From Bacteroidota bacterium (lineage in GTDB: Bacteria; Bacteroidota; Bacteroidia; Flavobacteriales; Flavobacteriaceae), in the NCBI GenBank assembly GCA_006227965.1, contig SBFL01000260.1:1-5195 (forward strand): a stretch of DNA of 5,195 nt. The letters are read 5' to 3'. Made by a program: the position numbers and the translations under genes. The stretch's first letter is position 1. Every line of letters begins with the position of its first letter. The notes beneath the pieces were generated by a model. That model saw only the letters and a program-made list of their open reading frames with translations. It did no database searches and was not told where the DNA came from. Below are positions 1 through 5,195 of the stretch, one piece after another.

Positions 1-1
1 A

Positions 2-1579
2 CTGATCTTCTGGATAGGATTCTCCTGGGTGTATGATTTGACTCCGGAAGGTATCCGAAGGACCCCTGAAGACTACGACACCCCCGAAACCAGGGAGATG
101 AACAGCCGCAGGCTGAATGCCGTGATCGTGGGATCCGTTATTACGGCTGTATTGGTACTTGTGGCGGGTAGTTTCTGGGCCGGATCAAGGTGGGGGAGTG
201 AAATGGACATGGCCACCAATTCGGAGTATCGTATTGCAGTGCTGCCTTTTGAGGACCGGTCGGACAATGCGGATTTTGAGTATCTGCGAGAAGGCCTTGC
301 AGAGGATGTCATAAGCAAATTGTTTAATTTCTCTGGGGTATCGGTTATTTCCTCCCGGTCCGCTTTCCAGTTCAAGGATACGGATAAGTCTATTGATGAG
401 ATCTCAAGGGAACTCGGTGCCGATATTGTATTGATCGGGAACTACACCATCACCGATCAGCAGGTGGATGTAAAAGTGGAAGTTATTGATACTGAGGCGG
501 ATGAAATCCTCAATTATGCCTCTATCGTCGGGGACCTGGGCCATGTCAGGGAGATTTCATCGCAAATTGGATTCCATCTGCAAAAGTCCCTTGATATATC
601 TGTAAATGAAGCGGACAAGGAAGGAGAAATCGGGAAAGAACCGGTTCATCCGGAAGCTTTCAAAATGAATGCCCTCGGTAAGAGCGCCATGCGAGACCAC
701 ACCGGACAAAAACTGGAGGAAATCACACAGTATTTCGAGGCAGCTATTGAATTGGATCCGGATTACGCAGATGCTTACATCGGTATGGCCGAAGCCTATA
801 TTTTTGATGTGAATCGAGGGTACCTTTCCCCGGCGGAAGTTGCACAGAAAGTCAAGAAGTATGCCCTTATAGCGGAGAAGTTGAATCCCGGAAGCGGGGA
901 AGTTAGCGGAATCCTAGGAATCATGCATAACCTTGATTATCAATATGGTAAAGCGATTCCCTATTTTGAAAAGGCAGTGGCAAAAAGCCCCAATTTTAGC
1001 CTGACATACCCCTGGTATGCTTTTGCATTGTATCTTGAATTGGGCGATTTTGATAAGGCTGAGAACCTTTTGAAGAAGGCAGCGGAAGTAGACCCACTAA
1101 ATTCTTTGAACGATATATACCTGGCCATGAACTACCTGTTTCAGGATAAATATGAAAAGGCAGAAGACCTTATAGATACGAGGCTTAGCCTGGACCCTGA
1201 TCACATAGAAATGCTTTGGATAAAAACCGTGATCCTAGTTGAAAAGGGATTGTACGATGAGGCTTATGAAACTATATTAAAGCGGCAAGAATTTTTGGAA
1301 ACCAATTTTATATCTGGTTACGTTTTTGCAAAAGTGGGGCAAACCGAACGTGCTGAAAAGGTTTTGAAGAATATATTGGAACGTTCACAGGACAGGTATG
1401 TCCCACCTTCCCAAATAGCTATTCTGATGTGTGGACTTGAGATGTATGATGAAGCACTGGGCCAGATAGAAGAGGCATTTCTTACCCATGACCAGTGGTT
1501 GGGGTGGGTTGTGTTCACCTCCATGACCGATCCGATCAAAGATGATCCCAGGTACGTTTCCCTGATGGGTACTCTGTAG
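2..1579 (+). CDS. Membrane-anchored TolB-like/TPR protein, 5'-truncated by the window edge
   Basis: This is the C-terminal 525 residues of a larger protein. The frame has no stop from base 2, and the residues before the GTG at 29 (LIFWIGFSW) continue into VYDLTPEGIRR. In this Bacteroidota/proteobacterial family that motif closes a transmembrane hairpin, so the GTG codes an internal valine. Counting from the GTG codon as residue 1, there is a second membrane helix at about 30-52. A TolB-like/FlgO-like alpha-beta domain (IAVLPFEDRSDN at 69-80, then GLAEDVISKL) follows at about 66-165. Tetratricopeptide repeats run from about 205 to 485, for example YFEAAIELDPDYADAY and YFEKAVAKSPNFSL. The tail DPIKDDPRYVSLM is typical of the family. 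The repeats probably bind proteins, on the side of the membrane reached after the second helix. Relatives are sometimes annotated as adenylate cyclase, but no cyclase domain is visible here. Function is unknown; a signalling or scaffold role is inference. Confidence 0.88.
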   Translation: MIFWIGFSWVYDLTPEGIRRTPEDYDTPETREMNSRRLNAVIVGSVITAVLVLVAGSFWAGSRWGSEMDMATNSEYRIAVLPFEDRSDNADFEYLREGLAEDVISKLFNFSGVSVISSRSAFQFKDTDKSIDEISRELGADIVLIGNYTITDQQVDVKVEVIDTEADEILNYASIVGDLGHVREISSQIGFHLQKSLDISVNEADKEGEIGKEPVHPEAFKMNALGKSAMRDHTGQKLEEITQYFEAAIELDPDYADAYIGMAEAYIFDVNRGYLSPAEVAQKVKKYALIAEKLNPGSGEVSGILGIMHNLDYQYGKAIPYFEKAVAKSPNFSLTYPWYAFALYLELGDFDKAENLLKKAAEVDPLNSLNDIYLAMNYLFQDKYEKAEDLIDTRLSLDPDHIEMLWIKTVILVEKGLYDEAYETILKRQEFLETNFISGYVFAKVGQTERAEKVLKNILERSQDRYVPPSQIAILMCGLEMYDEALGQIEEAFLTHDQWLGWVVFTSMTDPIKDDPRYVSLMGTL

Positions 1580-1611
1580 GGGAATAATGTACTCTTGCAA
1601 AGCATGCTTCG

Positions 1612-1658
1612 GTAATGAAATTCCTGAAAATCTCGACCATCTCCTCGCATTTCATTAC
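1612..1658. repeat. Inverted repeat with perfect 10-bp arms and a 27-base loop
   Basis: GTAATGAAAT at 1612-1621 is the exact reverse complement of ATTTCATTAC at 1649-1658. Outward extension fails at G1611/G1659, and inward extension fails at T1622/C1648. The repeat lies after the TPR stop and about 30 bases before the trhA -7 element. No T-run follows the right arm on the plus strand, so it does not look like a classical rho-independent terminator. It could be an RNA hairpin protecting the upstream message's 3' end, or a protein-binding site for trhA control. Neither is shown by the sequence. Confidence 0.6.
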
Positions 1659-1688
1659 GCATCCGCCGCCGAATTTTCCGAGCCTTTG

Positions 1689-1696
1689 TATTTTTG
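1689..1696 (+). promoter_or_regulatory. Candidate Bacteroidota -7 promoter element for trhA
   Basis: TATTTTTG matches the TAnnTTTG consensus known for the primary sigma factor of Bacteroidota. It ends 19 bases before the trhA ATG, so the leader would be only about 12 bases long. There is no clear -33 TTG at the expected 17-23 base spacing. No Shine-Dalgarno sequence precedes the ATG, which is usual for this phylum. The same octamer sits at nearly the same distance before rlmL. Confidence 0.5.
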
Positions 1697-1715
1697 ACGT
1701 GCGAATTACTGTCTT

Positions 1716-2348
1716 ATGAAGATTACCTACAGGGATGAGGAATTATGGAACACCTGGACGCATGGCCTGGGAATCCTCCTGGGGGTGATTGGTGCCATTT
1801 TTATGCTTTTTAGGGTACATGAGGCGGATAGCCTGGCGCGAACCTCCATCTGGATTTACAGCATTTCAGTTATCGTCCTTTTTACCGCCTCCACGGTCTA
1901 CCATGCCGTGGCGGACCCCCGGATCAAACGTAAGCTCAGGATTCTGGATCATATAAGCATTTATATTCTTATTGCAGGCACCTATTCTCCCGTGGCCTTG
2001 ATCACCCTGCGGGAGGGAAGCGGCTGGTGGCTCTTTGGGGCCGTATGGGGAATGGCCCTCTTCGGTACGGTCCTTAAGCTTTTTTTTACGGGGAAATTTG
2101 AGCTATTCTCTCTGTTTTTATACCTGCTAATGGGATGGCTCATCGCCATTGACCTCAGAAACCTTCTGGACCATCTGACCCCAACAGGTAAAGGGCTGCT
2201 AATGGCCGGAGGGGCTTTTTACACGGTGGGGATCCTTTTTTATGCCATTCGGAAAATCCCTTTTAACCATATGATCTGGCATTTCTTTGTGCTGGCGGGA
2301 GCCCTTTGCCACTGGTTGTTTATCTATCTGGATGTCGTTCCGGGATAA
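1716..2348 (+). CDS. trhA: Hemolysin III / PAQR family membrane protein (TrhA-like)
   Basis: The 210-residue protein has the length and seven hydrophobic helices of the bacterial hemolysin III family: about 15-33, 43-64, 78-97, 103-123, 129-146, 158-177 and 184-205. Family signatures are all present: E8/E9 and N12 leading to H16 near the first helix, S59-x-x-x-H63 at the end of helix 2, D78-H79 followed by AGTYSP before helix 4, and H185-x-x-x-H189 in helix 7. In PAQR structures the equivalent helix 2 and helix 7 histidines bind zinc, so the metal site looks intact. PAQR proteins include adiponectin receptors, and the E. coli homologue has been linked to membrane lipid homeostasis. The 'hemolysin' name reflects an early expression phenotype and does not imply a toxin. 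It acts in the inner membrane. The ATG has no Shine-Dalgarno sequence but lies 19 bases after a promoter-like TATTTTTG. It converges with the ZIP gene, separated by 8 bases. Confidence 0.93.
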   Translation: MKITYRDEELWNTWTHGLGILLGVIGAIFMLFRVHEADSLARTSIWIYSISVIVLFTASTVYHAVADPRIKRKLRILDHISIYILIAGTYSPVALITLREGSGWWLFGAVWGMALFGTVLKLFFTGKFELFSLFLYLLMGWLIAIDLRNLLDHLTPTGKGLLMAGGAFYTVGILFYAIRKIPFNHMIWHFFVLAGALCHWLFIYLDVVPG

Positions 2349-2356
2349 CGGACCGG

Positions 2357-3049
2357 CTAGAGGAGATAGGCCAGCACAAGTCCGAGAAGGATCACAGCTA
2401 GTTTCCTGATGTTGTGGGCATGGTTCCGCGAACTTTCAAACAGGATGATCGTAGATACGTGGAGGATCATCCCGATCACCAGGGCCAGCAAATAGTCATA
2501 TGCATCGTGCAGGGCTGGAAGTGCTCCCATCCAGGTTCCAACGGGTGTCATCATGGCAAAGGCACCCATAAAAATCCAGGTGGTGGTCCGGGACATGCCG
2601 GATTCGATAAAGAACCCACCAAGGATCAGGGCTACCGGTATTTTATGAATGGTAATTCCCCAAATGGCCGGCTGGTTGGAAGAAAGCGGAATGCCTTCCA
2701 GAAAGGCATGCAGCCCGAGGCTTACAAACAGCATTAACGGGAAGCCACTTCCCTTGGGGCTTCCGTGAAGGTGGCCGTGTTCTGCACCCCTTGAGAAGGA
2801 CTCCAGGATAATTTGCAGCAGGATTCCCAGGGCGATGAAGACACCGGTTTGTTCGCCCCCGTGCCGTGCAAAGACATCCGGAAGTAATTCAAATAGGGTG
2901 ACTCCCAGCAGGAAGGCACCACTGAAGGACAATAGCAACCGATGGTCCTTTATCCTAACAGATGGAACTGCAAACAAAACCAGGTAACTCAGCAGCACTG
3001 CAAGAGCCGGCAATAACAAAGCCATAGGGTAGGGGAGTGAAGGTATCAT
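2357..3049 (-). CDS. ZIP family divalent metal transporter
   Basis: This is a 230-residue inner-membrane protein with about eight hydrophobic helices: 8-28, 37-58, 68-85, 103-121, 128-150, 155-178, 185-205 and 214-230. That is the ZIP fold, normally used to bring Zn2+ or another divalent metal into the cytoplasm. Helix 2 carries GAFLLGVTLFELLPD, a common ZIP pattern. The loop between helices 3 and 4 has a short histidine cluster (H91, H93, H95). Helix 4 has H114-x-x-x-E118-G, matching the family metal-site motif except that the usual Asn after His is Ala. Helix 5 has H135-K136-I-P-V139-A, where many members have acidic or further metal-binding residues. Metal and direction are therefore not certain. 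The start at 3049 is the first ATG after the rlmL promoter region; an ATG at 3025 (Met9) is possible and would shorten the first helix's lead-in only. It is divergent from rlmL and convergent with trhA. Confidence 0.88.
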   Translation of the reverse strand: MIPSLPYPMALLLPALAVLLSYLVLFAVPSVRIKDHRLLLSFSGAFLLGVTLFELLPDVFARHGGEQTGVFIALGILLQIILESFSRGAEHGHLHGSPKGSGFPLMLFVSLGLHAFLEGIPLSSNQPAIWGITIHKIPVALILGGFFIESGMSRTTTWIFMGAFAMMTPVGTWMGALPALHDAYDYLLALVIGMILHVSTIILFESSRNHAHNIRKLAVILLGLVLAYLL

Positions 3050-3064
3050 CTGACTACAGGGCCA

Positions 3065-3072
3065 TAAAATTA
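3065..3072 (-). promoter_or_regulatory. Weak candidate -7 element for the ZIP gene
   Basis: Read on the minus strand this is TAATTTTA, one base off the Bacteroidota TAnnTTTG consensus, ending 15 bases before the ZIP ATG. A TTTG on the same strand at 3100-3097 lies 24 bases upstream, slightly long for a -33 partner. It would overlap the rlmL promoter in the 54-base divergent gap. The assignment is tentative. Confidence 0.25.
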
Positions 3073-3075
3073 GTG

Positions 3076-3083
3076 TATTTTTG
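3076..3083 (+). promoter_or_regulatory. Candidate Bacteroidota -7 promoter element for rlmL
   Basis: TATTTTTG matches TAnnTTTG exactly and ends 20 bases before the rlmL ATG, predicting a leader of about 13 bases. The surrounding bases (gTATTTTTGgac) resemble those at the trhA promoter (gTATTTTTGac). A clear -33 TTG is missing. No Shine-Dalgarno sequence precedes the start codon. Confidence 0.5.
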
Positions 3084-3103
3084 GACTTTAAAGCACCAAA
3101 CGG

Positions 3104-4258
3104 ATGTCACAAAACTTTAAAATGCTTGCCAAGACCCTCTATGGCATGGAATCCATCCTGGCAACAGAATTACGGGCCCTTGGGGCGGGAAAGGTTAAGG
3201 AAGGGGTCCGGTGTGCTTTTTTTGAAGGGGATCAGGGTTTTATGTACAAGGCCAACCTTTCATTGCGGACGGCCCTGAGAATCCTTAAGCCACTCCAGAC
3301 CTTTAAGATCCGCCATCCGGGGGATCTTTATCCAAAAATACAGGAGGTTCGGTGGCGTGACTACCTGGGTCCGAAGATGACCTTTGCGGTGGACGCGGTC
3401 CTGAACAGTCCGCACTTTTCGCATTCCCTTTTTGTTTCCCAGAAAGTCAAGGATGCTATCGTGGATCAATTCCGGGCTTCCACAGGGGAGCGCCCCAGCA
3501 TTTCCGTGTCCAATCCGGATGTCCGGATCAATCTGCACCTTCAGGGCGATTTGGTCCACCTCTCGTTGGATAGTTCGGGAAGTTCCCTGCACCGGCGCGG
3601 ATACCGCACAGATACGAACAAGGCGCCCCTGAATGAGGCCCTGGCTGCTGGCCTGCTCTTGCTTGCCGGGTGGAGGGGGCAGTCGGATTTTCTGGATCCC
3701 ATGTGCGGTAGCGGAACGCTGCTTATAGAAGCCGCAATGATCGCCTGTAATATTCCGGCTAACATCAATCGGGAGCGGTTCGGTTTCCAGACCTGGAAGG
3801 ATTATGATGAGTCCCTTTATAAAACGATCTATCAGGCCAACCTGGCCAGGACACGGGACTTTCCCTATACAATTACCGGGTTTGACAAGGCCCCTTCAGC
3901 GGTCCGCAAAGCCGGGGGCAATATTGATGCAGCCAAACTGTCGGATTTTATTCAGGTTGAACAGCAGGATTTCTTCAGGAGCCATAAACAAACAGACGGC
4001 CCCCTTTTCCTCATAGCCAACCCTCCTTACGGGGAGCGTCTTCCGGTGGAGACAGAGCGCTTCTACCAGCAATGGGGGGATACCCTTAAGCAGGATTATG
4101 CAGGTACTCAGGCCTGGTTGTTCACCGGAAACCTTGAGGGCCTAAAGTTTGTCGGGCTGCGCCCTTCCAAAAAGATCAAGTTGTTTAACGGCAGTATTGA
4201 GTCACGGCTGGTGCGATACGATATTTATGAGGGAAGCAAAAAGGCAAAAAAGCAGTAA
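3104..4258 (+). CDS. rlmL: THUMP-domain class I SAM-dependent RNA methyltransferase (RlmL-like)
   Basis: The 384-residue protein corresponds to the N-terminal RlmL half of E. coli RlmKL, which makes N2-methylguanosine at G2445 of 23S rRNA using S-adenosylmethionine. The N-terminus (FKMLAKTLYGMESILATEL) and GFMYKANLSLRTALRIL at 45-61 are typical of Bacteroidota members. A ferredoxin-like/THUMP RNA-binding region spans about 45-155, followed by the conserved LHRRGYR at 162-168. The Rossmann methyltransferase domain has the SAM-binding motif DPMCGSGTLLIEA (198-210), an acidic residue after strand 2 (GFDKAP, D261) and the catalytic NPPYGER (306-312) expected of N2-guanine/adenine methylases. It ends with IESRLVRYDIYEG, also conserved. 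The RlmK half (m7G2069) found in gammaproteobacteria is absent. The ATG at 3104 fits both family N-termini and the promoter-like element upstream. It acts in the cytoplasm during large-subunit assembly. The target base is inferred from homology; a tRNA N2-guanine target (Trm14/TrmN-like) is the main alternative. Confidence 0.9.
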   Translation: MSQNFKMLAKTLYGMESILATELRALGAGKVKEGVRCAFFEGDQGFMYKANLSLRTALRILKPLQTFKIRHPGDLYPKIQEVRWRDYLGPKMTFAVDAVLNSPHFSHSLFVSQKVKDAIVDQFRASTGERPSISVSNPDVRINLHLQGDLVHLSLDSSGSSLHRRGYRTDTNKAPLNEALAAGLLLLAGWRGQSDFLDPMCGSGTLLIEAAMIACNIPANINRERFGFQTWKDYDESLYKTIYQANLARTRDFPYTITGFDKAPSAVRKAGGNIDAAKLSDFIQVEQQDFFRSHKQTDGPLFLIANPPYGERLPVETERFYQQWGDTLKQDYAGTQAWLFTGNLEGLKFVGLRPSKKIKLFNGSIESRLVRYDIYEGSKKAKKQ

Positions 4259-4264
4259 AGTGGG

Positions 4265-5035
4265 CTATTCCGCTATTGCCGCAGGTTTTTTGCGGGCTTT
4301 TCGATAAATGGGAAGCAAGTAGGTCAGGGTATAGTTGAAACCCACCCCGAACCGGCTTCCATCTGTTTTGCGGTTAAATCCCGGAATCCATATGTTGGGG
4401 AGCACTTCCGACTCTTTATCCGTAATAAGAACCCCGAGTCTGATGCTGACCCCCATGTAAAAATTTGCAATCAGCTCGGCCTTTACACCCAGCAGCAATT
4501 CGAGCCATGAGGCATTCAGCCCGCTGTATTCCCCCACCAGGTCGGTTCCTTCCGGGAACGTACCGGGGTTCCAGTACCGGTTACTGTCGTAAAGCCTGTA
4601 ATTGTTCAGGGTCTTACTAAAGGTTGAAATCGCATACCGCGCCCCCACGAAGATACTGTTATTCATCCCGTACCAGTTTTGATAGGTGTTGAAATCCACG
4701 CCCAGCTTGGCATAACTCCCCGAACTTGTAAAATCATAAAGCACGATCCGGTTGACATCATCTGCATTTTCCAGCGCTTCCTCCACCGTTTTCGATTCAT
4801 TTCCCAGTTCGGCAGCCAGGAACAAACGCTGGCTGACCCTGAAATCCCCTACGATCTCAAATCCTTCGTACTTGTCATTCAGGGCCGTAATCAGAGGGCG
4901 ACTGAGATCAATGCCCACCCTCAGGCCGTACACCTCGGATTTTTTGGTCGTATCCCGTACGGTTTCCTGCCCGTGCCCCCATAGGGAAACCCAAAGGCAC
5001 AGCAAAGGGAAGTACTTAATGATAGATCGATACAT
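4265..5035 (-). CDS. DUF6048 family protein, exported, probably an outer-membrane beta-barrel
   Basis: The 256-residue protein starts with a signal peptide (MYRSIIKYFPLLCLWVSLWGHGQ): two early basic residues, a hydrophobic core at about 8-19, and a likely cut near GHG/QE at 22-23. No lipobox cysteine is placed for a lipoprotein. The rest is rich in alternating aromatic and hydrophobic residues with Gly turns (YGLRVGIDLSRPL, SIFVGARYAIS, FGVGFNYTLTYLLPIY), as in small outer-membrane barrels. I recognise it from memory as the Flavobacteriaceae DUF6048 family, whose function is unknown. A GTG-initiated extension to 5173 is open, but its 46 extra residues look like random sequence, would bury the signal peptide, and overlap the DUF6452 gene in another frame. 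The ATG at 5035 is therefore preferred; a weak AGGA lies 9-12 bases upstream. It is convergent with rlmL (6-base gap) and cotranslated with DUF6452. Confidence 0.82.
   Translation of the reverse strand: MYRSIIKYFPLLCLWVSLWGHGQETVRDTTKKSEVYGLRVGIDLSRPLITALNDKYEGFEIVGDFRVSQRLFLAAELGNESKTVEEALENADDVNRIVLYDFTSSGSYAKLGVDFNTYQNWYGMNNSIFVGARYAISTFSKTLNNYRLYDSNRYWNPGTFPEGTDLVGEYSGLNASWLELLLGVKAELIANFYMGVSIRLGVLITDKESEVLPNIWIPGFNRKTDGSRFGVGFNYTLTYLLPIYRKARKKPAAIAE
4279..4301 (+). terminator. Weak candidate terminator hairpin downstream of rlmL
   Basis: CCGCA (4279-4283) pairs with TGCGG (4291-4295) around a 7-base loop, followed by GC and TTTT (4298-4301). It lies 20 bases past the rlmL stop, inside the last codons of the convergent DUF6048 gene. 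The stem is only 5 bp and the T-run is short, so the call is tentative. The opposite strand has A-rich sequence in the loop and no T-run after it. Confidence 0.3.
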
Positions 5036-5195
5036 GTCTGCTGTCCTGGGTTTGGACCGAAGTGGTGTCCACCTCGAGGTTTTGAATCCAGTTTTCGCTG
5101 CCGTTTTCCACCTGCCCGTCGAGGTCTTCGTAATTAGCGATAAAACCACAGGCCCTTGAAACAAAGACTTCACTGGTTAGATAGGTGAGTCTAAG
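5016..5195 (-). CDS. DUF6452 family protein, C-terminal fragment cut by the window edge
   Basis: The minus-strand frame starting at 5195 is open for 59 codons and ends at TAA (5018-5016). It encodes YLTSEVFVSRACGF near the start, NWIQNLEV in the middle, and ends RHVSIYH. The V-S-R-A-C-G-F block, the W-I near the middle and the terminal HVSIYH are hallmarks, from memory, of DUF6452 proteins of Flavobacteriaceae, small proteins of unknown function usually carrying an N-terminal lipoprotein-type export signal that would lie outside this window. Its last 20 bases overlap the start of the DUF6048 gene in a different frame, so the two are almost certainly in one operon and may be translationally coupled. 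No start is visible; the gene enters from beyond the right edge. Confidence 0.78.
   Translation of the reverse strand, partial: LRLTYLTSEVFVSRACGFIANYEDLDGQVENGSENWIQNLEVDTTSVQTQDSRHVSIYH

Larger units (their letters stand above)
1580..1715. other. Intergenic region between the TPR gene and trhA
   Basis: These 136 bases hold no credible gene. They contain a 10-bp palindrome (AAGCATGCTT, 1600-1609), a perfect inverted repeat with 10-bp arms (1612-1621 and 1649-1658) and a Bacteroidota-type -7 promoter element (1689-1696). No hairpin followed by a T-tract, as expected for an intrinsic terminator of the TPR gene, is visible. Confidence 0.7.

Noticed and set aside
29..1579. Adenylate cyclase or DNA-binding regulator annotation for the TPR protein
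   Set aside because: Relatives are sometimes labelled this way, but no cyclase catalytic domain or helix-turn-helix is visible in the portion present.
1318..1662. Minus-strand open frames over the end of the TPR gene and the intergenic region
   Set aside because: They mostly shadow the TPR coding sequence and have no recognisable product; the intergenic inverted repeat explains the structure near their start.
2339..2356. Short hairpin (TCCG/CGGA) over the trhA stop codon as a bidirectional terminator
   Set aside because: The stem is only 4 bp and no T-tract follows on either strand.
2414..2737. Plus-strand open frame of 107 codons inside the ZIP gene
   Set aside because: It is antisense to a well-supported ZIP gene, is rich in Gly, His, Lys and Pro with no recognisable domain, and has no promoter-like element or ribosome site.
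3260..3768. Minus-strand open frames inside rlmL (3260-3592 and 3541-3768)
   Set aside because: They lie across the conserved THUMP and SAM-binding coding region and encode low-complexity, basic sequence with no family resemblance.
4679..5159. Plus-strand open frames opposite DUF6048 and DUF6452
   Set aside because: Both are antisense to genes with recognisable protein features, and their translations show no domain, signal or conserved motif.
1..5195. Mobile element, CRISPR array, toxin-antitoxin, defence or secondary-metabolite system
   Set aside because: No transposase, integrase, terminal repeats, spaced direct repeats, tRNA or matching protein families were seen; the genes are typical chromosomal families.

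Overview
The window looks like ordinary chromosome from a member of the Bacteroidota, most likely Flavobacteriaceae. This rests on the protein families present (a TolB-like/TPR membrane protein with the motif ending DLTPEGIRR, a stand-alone THUMP-type RlmL methyltransferase, and DUF6452 and DUF6048 proteins side by side). It also rests on the near absence of Shine-Dalgarno sequences and on two copies of TATTTTTG, which fits the Bacteroidota -7 promoter consensus TAnnTTTG. The genus cannot be told from the sequence alone.

Layout, left to right. (1) Bases 2-1579, plus strand: the 3' part of a membrane-anchored TolB-like/TPR protein. Its frame runs off the left edge, so the GTG at 29 is not the true start. 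(2) Bases 1580-1715: a 136-base intergenic stretch with a perfect 10-bp inverted repeat and a likely promoter. (3) Bases 1716-2348, plus: a seven-helix hemolysin III/PAQR family protein (TrhA-like). (4) Bases 2357-3049, minus: a ZIP family metal transporter, tail to tail with trhA. (5) Bases 3050-3103: a short divergent promoter region. (6) Bases 3104-4258, plus: a THUMP/SAM methyltransferase resembling the RlmL half of E. coli RlmKL. (7) Bases 4265-5035, minus: a DUF6048 outer-membrane-type protein, tail to tail with rlmL. (8) Bases 5016-5195, minus: the C-terminal end of a DUF6452 protein, cut by the right edge and overlapping the DUF6048 start by 20 bases.

The genes do not form one pathway. 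DUF6452 and DUF6048 clearly form a translationally linked pair. The trhA and ZIP genes both encode membrane proteins of metal-binding families but are convergent, so a joint role is only a guess. RlmL is an rRNA housekeeping enzyme. I see no mobile element, CRISPR array, tRNA, rRNA, phage gene or defence cassette, and no undescribed system that the sequence supports. The most useful results are two corrected gene starts, a partial gene at the right edge that is easily missed, a repeated promoter motif and one unexplained inverted repeat.
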